Counted from the first letter of the stretch, positions 15,199-21,380 are shown. The stretch: 21,956 nt of DNA from an uncultured Collinsella sp. (GCA_900549345.1 UROC01000025.1:1-21956), one strand, 5' to 3'. Notes: generated by a model not told the origin, from the sequence alone. Numbers and translations: made by a program.

Positions 15199-15236
15199 AA
15201 CCACCACGAAGGGGATAGGCACCTTTATGGTGGTTT
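15199..15236 (+). repeat. Intergenic hairpin (family copy D)
   Basis: AACCACCACGAAGG (15199-15212) pairs with CCTTTATGGTGGTT (15222-15235) with one mismatch and one wobble; the loop is GGATAGGCA. The 3' flank TTGCTGACTCGTCCGACC is shared with copy E, so the repeated unit is about 60 bp. Confidence 0.85.
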
Positions 15237-15303
15237 TGCTGACTCGTCCGACCTGTCCATCACGGTGCTTGTGTAATTAACGAGAACACTCATTGTTTTG
15301 TAA

Positions 15304-15331
15304 GGACGGCGCTCACGTGCCGTCTTTTTTT
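15304..15331 (+). terminator. Rho-independent terminator upstream of the sigma factor gene
   Basis: GACGGC (15305-15310) and GCCGTC (15319-15324) with an 8-nt loop are followed by seven T. It closes the phosphoesterase transcript or an undetected short transcript starting in 15240-15300, where I see no gene. Confidence 0.8.
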
Positions 15332-15422
15332 GTCAACTTATGCAGTCTCGACCGTGTTGTATGTAGAGGGACCTCGCGAGACGCCTTCCCTATATCCACC
15401 ACGACCAATTGGAGGTGACACT

Positions 15423-15983
15423 ATGCCTGCACGCCGTAACCGCAATAGCACGCTCCGATGCGATGCCGATCAGATCGAGCGGGAAGCAAAGCGCTTGGTC
15501 GACACGTATTCCGACCTCATCCTTCGATTGTGCTATTCGGCCCTTGGATCCGCTGACGACGCTCAAGACATCTGCCAGGACACGCTGATCAAGATTCTCC
15601 AACGCACTCAACCGTTCGACTCGCTCGAACACGAACGTGCTTGGGTGATCCGAGTCGCACTGAACGCATGTCGCGATATCGGCCGTACGCACGCGAATCA
15701 CCCGGTTGTCGACCTCGATTCGCTCCCCGATTTCTGCGCACCCGTAACACATACCGAGCAAGAATTCGCGCAACGCGACTGCGCCATTCTTTCCGCTGTC
15801 ACGGCCCTGCCTCAAGCACAGCGCATCGCCATCTTTTTGCACTACTACGCAGGCATGAGCATCAGGGAAATCGCAGACGCCGTTCACGCGACGCCAGCTG
15901 CAACCGCCCAGCACCTTAGCCGCGGACGTGCGTCACTTCGGCTTTCCTTGAAAGGAGACCACAATGACTACGAATTCGAATGA
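15423..15983 (+). CDS. ECF-type RNA polymerase sigma factor
   Basis: The protein has 186 residues and starts at the ATG at 15423 (GGAGG 7 nt upstream). Region 2 spans about 26-90 (VDTYSDLILRLCYSALGSADDAQDICQDTLIKIL, then ERAWVIRVALNACRD), binding core polymerase and the -10 element. Region 4 spans about 122-178 (ALPQAQRIAIFLHYYAGMSIREIADAVHATPAATAQHLSRGRASL), a helix-turn-helix for the -35 element. Region 3 is absent, as expected for extracytoplasmic-function sigma factors. The next gene overlaps it by 20 bp and encodes a membrane protein of the kind that holds such sigma factors inactive. The regulon is unknown; no typical self-regulated promoter could be identified by eye. Confidence 0.93.
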   Translation: MPARRNRNSTLRCDADQIEREAKRLVDTYSDLILRLCYSALGSADDAQDICQDTLIKILQRTQPFDSLEHERAWVIRVALNACRDIGRTHANHPVVDLDSLPDFCAPVTHTEQEFAQRDCAILSAVTALPQAQRIAIFLHYYAGMSIREIADAVHATPAATAQHLSRGRASLRLSLKGDHNDYEFE

Positions 15984-17094
15984 CTATCGCCACGCCCTGG
16001 AGCACATTTCGTTTACCGATAATGCGAAGCAGCACATGGCAAACTCGATTGCTCAGTCCGTCGCCTCGAGCGATGCGGCGACCGCTCAAAGCAACTTTAA
16101 TGGCACGCGACGCAAGCCGCGCATCGCCCGCCATCCCGTAAGAACAGTCGCTCGCATTGCCGCTGTAACGGCAGTCCTCGCTATCGTCATTGGAGGCGCT
16201 GGCACGGCTATGGCAACAGGCGTCCTGCCGCTTCCTTCTGACATGCTTTCCGACATCTTTGACGGACCTGCTTCTCAAACCGAGATCATCGACCGTATTG
16301 GCCGGCCCGTCGGTGCTAGCTGCTCCAACAACGGAGTCACCGTGACCGCCGACGCCATCATGGGCGACAAGGATATGGTTACCATCGCCTATACGCTTAC
16401 GTTCGACGATCCCGCTGCCCTGAAAAAGCTTTCCGAGCCGGGCGAGAACGGAACTATCGCCGGAAGTGTCGATGGAAACGTATACGTTGATGGCGAGCAT
16501 GGCGGCCAAGGCCAATCATGGCTCATTGACAAGAACCCCAATGACTCCAGCATTCAATACTTTGCACAGTTCAGCGTTGAATCACCCGGCCTTATGGGCA
16601 GGACCGTCCGCACGCATATCAACTCTCTCGTTGTGCCACGTGCTGGCAAAGAGCTTCCCGAGTATAAGAAAATACTTACGGGCCCATGGGATCTTAAGTT
16701 CCAGCTGAATTACGAAGATACATCCGTTACGATTCCCGCGCCCAAATCGGTCAACTTTAACGGCACCAAGGCGACGATTCAAGAGGCCACCGTATCCTGC
16801 GTTGGCGTTTCAGTCCGCTACAACATAGATCGTTCCATCGAACACGACAACAACAGCGGCAAGATGTCTCAAAACATGGAGGAGTCTATGGATGCCGTTG
16901 GCAACATACCCCTCATCGTGACGTTCAAAGACGGTCATGTTGAGGACGCAACCAGCCACAGCGGCTATTTCGCAAATAAACTGGATAACGGCACCACTGA
17001 TGTCCACAAGACCTGGCCGTTCTCGCAAGTTTGTGACACAGACAAGATTGCAAGCGTACAAATTGGCGATACGGTCATTCCCATGAATTCGTAA
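15964..17094 (+). CDS. Membrane-anchored DUF4179-type partner (putative anti-sigma factor)
   Basis: The protein has 376 residues and starts at the ATG at 15964, 20 bp inside the sigma gene (AAGGAG 6 nt upstream). The short cytoplasmic N-terminus (HALEHISFTDNAKQHMANSIAQ) would bind the sigma factor. A single membrane helix lies at about 62-86 (VARIAAVTAVLAIVIGGAGTAMATG), followed by a large external beta-rich part. That part contains NGVTVTADAIMGDKDMVTIAYTL, which resembles the DUF4179 domain, and paired strands such as WDLKFQLNYEDTSVTIP. The layout is the usual one for a membrane anti-sigma sensing an envelope or extracellular signal. There is no zinc HxxxCxxC motif. The signal is unknown. 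Hairpin copy E lies downstream. Confidence 0.8.
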   Translation: MTTNSNDYRHALEHISFTDNAKQHMANSIAQSVASSDAATAQSNFNGTRRKPRIARHPVRTVARIAAVTAVLAIVIGGAGTAMATGVLPLPSDMLSDIFDGPASQTEIIDRIGRPVGASCSNNGVTVTADAIMGDKDMVTIAYTLTFDDPAALKKLSEPGENGTIAGSVDGNVYVDGEHGGQGQSWLIDKNPNDSSIQYFAQFSVESPGLMGRTVRTHINSLVVPRAGKELPEYKKILTGPWDLKFQLNYEDTSVTIPAPKSVNFNGTKATIQEATVSCVGVSVRYNIDRSIEHDNNSGKMSQNMEESMDAVGNIPLIVTFKDGHVEDATSHSGYFANKLDNGTTDVHKTWPFSQVCDTDKIASVQIGDTVIPMNS

Positions 17095-17165
17095 CGCTAC
17101 GCGGCTCGTATATGCACCCGGTTCCGCACTTCGCGTCTAAAGATGCGCTGTCATCGAGCAGCGTG

Positions 17166-17211
17166 AGCGCAAGGCCGACCGTATGGTCGGCTGGGAACAC
17201 CTCGTTGCGCT
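17166..17211. repeat. Nested hairpin between the DUF4179 gene and copy E
   Basis: An outer pair AGCGCAA/TTGCGCT (17166-17172, 17205-17211) encloses a perfect GCCGACC-GTAT-GGTCGGC hairpin (17174-17191). No T tail follows on the plus strand. It could be a small structured RNA end or a chance structure. Confidence 0.4.
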
Positions 17212-17212
17212 A

Positions 17213-17253
17213 AAAACCACCACGAAGGGGACCGGCACCTTTGTGGTGGTTTT
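17213..17253 (+). repeat. Intergenic hairpin (family copy E)
   Basis: AAAACCACCACGAAGG (17213-17228) pairs with CCTTTGTGGTGGTTTT (17238-17253), a 16-bp stem with one G-U; the loop is GGACCGGCA. The 3' flank GCTGACTCGTCCGACC matches copy D. Confidence 0.85.
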
Positions 17254-17283
17254 GCTGACTCGTCCGACCTGTCCCAACGGTTT

Positions 17284-17420
17284 GTCTCAATCTGTAACAG
17301 GTAGGGCCCAAATAATCGGTTAGCTGTTACAGATCGAGACAGACCACGGATGCTCAGCCGAAAATCTCAATCTGTAACAGGTAGGAACGATTTTGCCCCT
17401 TAGATGTTACAGATTGAGAT
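17284..17420. repeat. Two copies of a 57-bp palindromic element, 80-bp period
   Basis: Copy 1: GTCTCAATCTGTAACA (17284-17299) and TGTTACAGATCGAGAC (17325-17340), one mismatch. Copy 2: ATCTCAATCTGTAACA (17364-17379) and TGTTACAGATTGAGAT (17405-17420), perfect. Both loops are exactly 25 nt and start GGTAGG but otherwise differ. Nothing coding was found here. Together with copy E and the nested hairpin it fills the 351-bp gap 17095-17445. Confidence 0.85.
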
Positions 17421-17445
17421 ATTTGACAGCTTGAATCGGCATCGC

Positions 17446-18075
17446 CTACAGCGCGGCGACGACCTTGTCGCCCATCGTCGTGGTGCCGAGGATCTTATCT
17501 GCCGGGGTGTTGACATCGGCGATGTCACGGGTGCGCCAGCCCTCGTCGAGCACGCGCGCCACGGCGCTCTCGATCCACGCGGCTTGCTCGCCCATGTCGA
17601 GCGCGTAGGTCAGCAGCATCGCCACCGACAAGATTTGAGCCAGCGGATTGGCCACGCCGAGCCCCGCGATGTCAGGAGCGCTGCCAGCGCTCGGCCCAAA
17701 CAGCGATACGCCATCATCCAGCGAGGCAGAGGCAAGCATACCGAGCGATCCGGTAATCTGAGCCGCCTCATCGGACAGGATGTCGCCGAACATGTTCTCC
17801 GTCACCACGTCGTCAAAGTCTGCCGGTCGACTGATGAGCTGCATGGCGGCGTTGTCGACGAGCAGGTCCTCAAGCTCCACGTCGGAGTACTCCTCGTCTT
17901 GCACGCGATGCACGATCTCGCGCCACATGCGGCTCGTCTCCAGCACGTTGCGCTTATCAACGCTCGTCACCTTGCCGCGACGTTTGCGCGCCGCCTCAAA
18001 TGCCTGGCGCGCAATGCGCTCAATCTCGTACTCGCGATACTCCATCACGTCGACCGCACGCTGACCGGCCGCACC
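17446..18075 (-). pseudogene. leuB: 3-isopropylmalate dehydrogenase, C-terminal half only
   Basis: About 205 residues match the second half of LeuB: RAVDVMEYREYEIERIARQAFEAARKRRGK, then KVTSVDKRNVLETS with the active-site Lys, DNAAMQLI, FGDILSDEAAQITGSLGMLASAS with the metal-binding aspartates, and GSAPDIAGLGVANPLAQI, ending MGDKVVAAL. LeuB oxidises 3-isopropylmalate in leucine synthesis and is normally about 350 residues. The first 145 or so, including part of the substrate site, are missing. Directly upstream in the same direction is a truncated leuA, so one deletion has joined leuA to leuB. No credible start exists for this fragment (only an internal TTG at 18111). Confidence 0.92.
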
Positions 18076-18088
18076 CGCAGCGCCCGCG

Positions 18089-18652
18089 CAGGTCACGGAT
18101 GCGGGCGCCAAAGTCCCACGGCATGTTGTAGCCCATCGTATCGGGGATGTTCACGACCGTGGCACCGGCCTTTACGGCCGCCTCGATAATGCGCACCAGA
18201 AACTCCTGATCGGAGCGGCCGGCATCCTCGGCATAAAACTCAACATCGTCAACGAACTTGCGAGCATGTTTGACGGCATGGATCGCTCACTCAATTGCCC
18301 TTTCCTCAGTCATATGGAGCTTGTCGCGCAGGTGACTGGTGCTCACACCCAGCCCTGTATGGATACGGGGCCTCTGGGCCGTTTTGAGCGCCTCTGCAGC
18401 CACTTCGATATCCCTGTCGACAGCGCGCGTCAGGCCGCATACCGTGCATCGGTCGCCCGCAATCTTGCCAATCTCCTGTACGGAGCGAAAGTCACCAGGA
18501 CTCGAGATGGGAAAGCCCGCCTCGATAACGTCCACGTTCATGCGCACCAGCTGGCGGGCGATGAAGAGCTTTTCCTCGGTATTCATGCTGGCGCCCGGCG
18601 ACTGCTCACCGTCGCACAGGGTGGCGTCAAAGATTGTGATTTTGCGGCTTAT
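18089..18652 (-). pseudogene. leuA: 2-isopropylmalate synthase, N-terminal part with several lesions
   Basis: LeuA condenses acetyl-CoA with 2-ketoisovalerate, the first step of leucine synthesis. About 188 codons of its N-terminal TIM barrel remain (KITIFDATLCDGEQSPGASM, NVDVIEAGFPISSPGDF, then FVDDVEFYAEDAGRSDQEF and VVNIPDTMGYNMPWDFG). Four defects are visible. The expected start, 5 nt after AGGAGG, is ATA (18652) rather than ATG. The catalytic DTTLRDGEQ-type motif has Cys in place of Arg (codon 18616-18614). An in-frame TGA (18289-18287) interrupts a conserved helix. After about 18089 the gene is cut and continues as leuB. The lost stretch would include the rest of leuA and, if the common order applied, leuC, leuD and 5' leuB. 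Confidence 0.92.
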
Positions 18653-18718
18653 ATGTTCCTCCTGATTGACCGTTTTATGACAGATGGCTTTCAGGAGAGA
18701 GAGAAGGCCTAGAGATAG

Positions 18719-18776
18719 AAAAATACCCGTGTCGCTCATCACGCCTGAAAGCGGCAGACGATAGCGCACCCGGGTA
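18719..18776 (-). terminator. Leucine operon attenuator terminator with competing antiterminator
   Basis: On the minus strand, TACCCGGGTGCGC (18776-18764) pairs imperfectly with GCGACACGGGTA (18735-18724), one mismatch and one bulge, followed by five U (18723-18719). GTGCGCTATC (18769-18760), part of this hairpin, can pair instead with GATAGCGCGC (18818-18809) at the end of the leader-peptide gene. That segment can in turn pair, through GCGCTAG (18812-18806), with CTAGCGC (18835-18829) among the Leu codons. This is the classic 1:2, 2:3, 3:4 arrangement. Confidence 0.75.
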
Positions 18777-18805
18777 CAACAAATCGTTATAGCGAGATTA
18801 CAACC

Positions 18806-18865
18806 CTAGCGCGCTATCCAATCTAGTAGCGCTAGGCCTAGGAGCTGTTGCGTGTTCTTAAACAT
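18806..18865 (-). CDS. leuL: Leucine operon leader peptide
   Basis: A 19-residue ORF, MFKNTQQLLGLALLDWIAR, starts at the ATG at 18865 with AAGGGAG 7 nt upstream. Five of seven consecutive residues are Leu (LLGLALL), read by CTC and four CTA codons; CTA is unusual in GC-rich DNA. Ribosome stalling at these codons when charged tRNA-Leu is scarce would free the antiterminator segment at the ORF end. The leader and its hairpins look undamaged, although the genes they should control are dead. Confidence 0.8.
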   Translation of the reverse strand: MFKNTQQLLGLALLDWIAR

Positions 18866-18890
18866 GTTGGGCTCCCTTCGGCCTCGGGTA

Positions 18891-18919
18891 GTACTACATC
18901 GCGCTAAAGTACAACACAA
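18891..18919 (-). promoter_or_regulatory. Weak candidate promoter for the leu leader
   Basis: On the minus strand TTGTGT (18919-18914) and TAGTAC (18896-18891) are 17 nt apart, 25 nt upstream of the leader ATG. Both hexamers are poor matches. Confidence 0.3.
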
Positions 18920-18921
18920 GT

Positions 18922-18961
18922 AAAACCACCACAAGGGTGCCTGTCCCCTTCGTGGTGGTTT
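18922..18961. repeat. Intergenic hairpin (family copy F), loop inverted
   Basis: AAAACCACCAC at the 5' side pairs with GTGGTGGTTT at the 3' side. Between them the loop reads TGCCTGTCC, the reverse complement of the GGACAGGCA loop in copy C, while the 3' flank TTTCGTTGACTC resembles the flank of copies D and E in the same orientation. Confidence 0.8.
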
Positions 18962-18976
18962 CGTTGACTCAAAAGC

Positions 18977-19015
18977 AAGAGACCCGGTCCTGCACGAGGC
19001 AGAACCGGGTCTCTT
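18977..19015 (-). terminator. Terminator of the rplK-rplA transcript (possibly bidirectional)
   Basis: AAGAGACCCGGT (18977-18988) and ACCGGGTCTCTT (19004-19015) form a perfect 12-bp stem, extended by an inner CTGC/GCAG pair. The minus-strand tail is GCTTTTG; the plus-strand tail is TTTAGC. Confidence 0.85.
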
Positions 19016-19051
19016 TAGCAATGCTTGCTTTGCTCAGGCAGTAACTGTTAG

Positions 19052-19759
19052 TTACTCAGCCAGGAAGTCGCGCTGGATAGCGGGATCGACCTTGACGCCA
19101 GGGCCCATGGTGGAAGACACGGAGATGGACTTGACGTACTTGCCCTTAGCAGAAGAGGGCTTGACGCGCAGGATCTCGGTGTACAGGGCAGCGTAGTTCT
19201 CGACGAGCTGCTGCTCGGTGAAGGACTTCTTGCCCAGGGGCACGTGGCAGATGCCGTAGCGGTCGGCGCGGTACTCAACGCGGCCAGCCTTGAGCTCGGA
19301 GACCATCTTGGCGACGTCCATGGTCACGGTGCCGAGCTTGGGGTTCGGCATGAGGCCACGGGGACCAAGGATCTTACCGATGCGGCCAACCTTGGCCATC
19401 ATGTTCGGCGTAGCGATAGCGGCGTCGAAGTTGATCTCGCCCTTCTGAATCTGGGCGACAAGCTCGTCGGAACCGATGATGTCGGCGCCGGCAGCCTCAG
19501 CCTCGCGGGCCTTCTCGCCCTCGGCGAAGACGGCAACACGAACGGTCTTGCCGGTGCCGTGGGGCAGGGAGATGGAACCACGGATGTTCTGGTCAGCCTT
19601 ACGAGTATCGATGCCCAGACGGAAGTGGGCCTCGACGGTCTCGTCGAACTTGGCGGTGTCGAGCTCCTTAATGAGCTTGGCAGCCTGAAGGGGGGTGTAG
19701 AGCGTGGCGCGATCGATCTTCTCGGCAGCGGCGTTATAGCTCTTACCATGCTTAGCCAT
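19052..19759 (-). CDS. rplA: 50S ribosomal protein L1
   Basis: The protein has 235 residues, the normal length. It begins MAKHGKSYNAAAEKIDR and contains the RNA-binding GTGKTVRVAVFA and the family signature IGKILGPRGLMPNPKLGTVT. The ATG at 19759 is preferred over the one at 19765 because AGGAGG is then 8 nt away rather than 2. L1 forms the mobile stalk at the ribosomal E site and in many bacteria represses its own mRNA. It follows rplK by 117 nt, and the transcript ends just after it. Confidence 0.97.
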   Translation of the reverse strand: MAKHGKSYNAAAEKIDRATLYTPLQAAKLIKELDTAKFDETVEAHFRLGIDTRKADQNIRGSISLPHGTGKTVRVAVFAEGEKAREAEAAGADIIGSDELVAQIQKGEINFDAAIATPNMMAKVGRIGKILGPRGLMPNPKLGTVTMDVAKMVSELKAGRVEYRADRYGICHVPLGKKSFTEQQLVENYAALYTEILRVKPSSAKGKYVKSISVSSTMGPGVKVDPAIQRDFLAE

Positions 19760-19809
19760 GTGCATTACCTCCTGTGGTTAAACGGGCGTGAGCCCTCCCA
19801 CATCGTATC

Positions 19810-19858
19810 GTGTGCCCTATTGCACACATTTAACGGGCGCCCCGGTCGGAGCACCCGT
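19810..19858 (-). other. Two hairpins in the rplK-rplA spacer
   Basis: GTGTGC/GCACAC (19810-19815, 19822-19827) and ACGGGCGC/GCACCCGT (19833-19840, 19851-19858, one wobble) can form in the mRNA just before rplA. An L1 autoregulatory site here is plausible but not shown. Confidence 0.45.
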
Positions 19859-19876
19859 CGTTACCATAAGAAATCG

Positions 19877-20305
19877 CTACTCAGCGATGGTGACGCCCAT
19901 GGAACGGGCGGTACCGGCGATGATCTTCTTGGCGGCGTCAATGTCGTTGGCATTGAGGTCCGGCATCTTGATCTCGGCGATCTTGGTGAGCTGCTCCTGG
20001 GAGAGCTGACCAACCTTGTCGGCCTGGGGCTTAGCGGAACCAGACTTGAGGTTCAGCTCCTTCTTGATGAGGTGAGCCGCCGGCGGGGTCTTGGTGATGA
20101 AGGAGAAGGACTTATCCTCGTAGACAGAGATCTCAACGGGGATGATGTCGCCCTTCTTGTCCTGCGTCTCGGCGTTAAAGGCCTGGCAGAACTGCATGAT
20201 GTTCACGCCAGCAGCGCCCAGGGCGGGGCCGACGGGAGGAGCGGGGTTAGCTGCACCAGCAGGAATCTGGAGCTTAATGACGTTGGCAACCTTCTTCTCA
20301 GCCAT
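19877..20305 (-). CDS. rplK: 50S ribosomal protein L11
   Basis: The 142-residue protein has the typical length. It starts MAEKKVANVIKLQIPAGAAN, with the family sequence PPVGPALGAAGVNIMQFCQAFNA, and ends TARSMGVTIAE. The ATG at 20305 has AAAGGA at 6-7 nt; the ATG at 20311 abuts that site. L11 binds 23S rRNA at the GTPase-associated centre and is needed for RelA activation where present. It lies 120 nt after nusG; the gap holds no gene. Confidence 0.97.
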   Translation of the reverse strand: MAEKKVANVIKLQIPAGAANPAPPVGPALGAAGVNIMQFCQAFNAETQDKKGDIIPVEISVYEDKSFSFITKTPPAAHLIKKELNLKSGSAKPQADKVGQLSQEQLTKIAEIKMPDLNANDIDAAKKIIAGTARSMGVTIAE

Positions 20306-20425
20306 GGTCATTCCTTTCGAATCACGAGTGTGAAGTACTTGCTATATCGTAAGCACGCACGTGTTAGAAGCACTCCTGAGATGAGCAGTCACAGAAGAAG
20401 CACGCTCGCGCGAACGGACGAAAAC

Positions 20426-20962
20426 TTAAGCGATGACAGCGACCTGGTTAAAGCCGAGCTCGACCGGCGTCTCGCGGCCAAAGATCATCAGCGTGACCTT
20501 GAGCTTGCCAGCCTCGGTGTTAACCTCGGAGACCTTGCCATCAAAGTCGGTAAGCGGGCCATCGGTGACGCGGACGGACGTGCCGACCTGAATATCAACC
20601 GAGGTGCGCTTGGGCGAATCGCCCTTACCGGGACGACGAGTCATCTTGTTGTACTCGTCGCGGGAAAGCGGAGCGGGCTTGCCGTTGCCGCCTAGGAAAC
20701 CGGTGACGCCGGGCGTGTTGCGAACACACGTCCACGCATCGTCATCCATCTCCATGCGAACCAGGACATAACCCGGAAAGATCTTGGAATCCTTGGTCTC
20801 GCGCTTGCCACCCTCTTTGATCTCGGTGACGCGCTCCATAGGAATCTCGATATCAAAGATACGGTCCTGCATGCCCATGGTCTCGATACGATGCTCGAGA
20901 TCGGACTTTACGCGGTTCTCGTATCCGGAGTAAGTGTGAACGACGTACCAACGCTTAGACAT
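20426..20962 (-). CDS. nusG: Transcription elongation/antitermination factor NusG
   Basis: This 178-residue protein has an N-terminal NGN domain (MSKRWYVVHTYSGYENRVKSDL, then KIFPGYVLVRMEMDDDAWTCVRNTPGVTGFLG) and a C-terminal KOW domain at about 120-178 (GTSVRVTDGPLTDFDGKVSEVN). It binds RNA polymerase and affects pausing and coupling to Rho or ribosomes. The start codon lies 3 nt after the secE stop, with GAGGGG spanning the end of secE, so the two are coupled. Confidence 0.97.
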   Translation of the reverse strand: MSKRWYVVHTYSGYENRVKSDLEHRIETMGMQDRIFDIEIPMERVTEIKEGGKRETKDSKIFPGYVLVRMEMDDDAWTCVRNTPGVTGFLGGNGKPAPLSRDEYNKMTRRPGKGDSPKRTSVDIQVGTSVRVTDGPLTDFDGKVSEVNTEAGKLKVTLMIFGRETPVELGFNQVAVIA

Positions 20963-20965
20963 GGT

Positions 20966-21304
20966 TTAGCCCCTCAATCCAGAGAACAGAGCAAGAGCCT
21001 CGCCAAAGCCAGCATCGAGCAGAGCGATGACGACGCCGACGACGACCAGAGAAGCGCAAACGACGACCGAGTAGTTCACGAGCTCCTTCTTATCAGGCCA
21101 CGTGACACGCTTCATCTCGGACTTGACCGAAGCGAAATACTTCTTGGTGCGGGCGAAGAAACCAGGCTTCTCGTTCTTCTTGGACTTCGCAGCCTTCTCG
21201 TTCTTCTTGGCAACGGCCTTCTTGGCCTCAACCTTGGAGTTGGCAGCAGCGTTGTTGGCAGGCGCCGGCTGCTGAGCCTTCTTCTTGTTCTTCTTGTTGG
21301 CCAT
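20966..21304 (-). CDS. secE: Preprotein translocase subunit SecE
   Basis: The protein has 112 residues. A long, Lys/Ala-rich and probably disordered N-terminus (about 1-45) precedes the conserved core FFARTKKYFASVKSEMKRVTWPDKKELVNYSVVV and a single membrane helix at about 78-97. SecE clamps SecY in the translocon. The start has GGAGGT upstream. The N-terminal extension is typical of Gram-positive and actinobacterial SecE. Confidence 0.95.
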   Translation of the reverse strand: MANKKNKKKAQQPAPANNAAANSKVEAKKAVAKKNEKAAKSKKNEKPGFFARTKKYFASVKSEMKRVTWPDKKELVNYSVVVCASLVVVGVVIALLDAGFGEALALFSGLRG

Positions 21305-21343
21305 TTGGGTTACCTCCGCGCAATGCGCTTATACATGAGTAAA

Positions 21344-21371
21344 CCGTAAGCCCCCAATTGGGAGCTTACGG
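21344..21371 (-). other. Hairpin between tRNA-Trp and secE
   Basis: CCGTAAGC (21344-21351) and GCTTACGG (21364-21371) enclose a CCCAATTGGG core. On the minus strand only GTTTAC follows, so it may be an RNA-processing site or weak terminator downstream of the tRNA rather than a full stop. Confidence 0.5.
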
Positions 21372-21380
21372 AATAATGAC

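Noticed and set aside
17284..17420. CRISPR array
   Set aside because: Only two units, each a long palindrome with its own loop; no series of short repeats with spacers and no cas genes.
17404..18189. Plus-strand frame across the leuB fragment
   Set aside because: Antisense to unmistakable LeuB sequence; no motif of its own.
18719..18900. T-box riboswitch before leuA
   Set aside because: The conserved T-box core (AGGGTGGNACCGCG type) is absent, and a Leu-rich leader peptide with alternative hairpins fits better.
19244..20695. 483-codon plus-strand frame across rplA, rplK and nusG
   Set aside because: Runs antisense through three certain genes; repetitive GL/DD composition is a codon-bias artefact.
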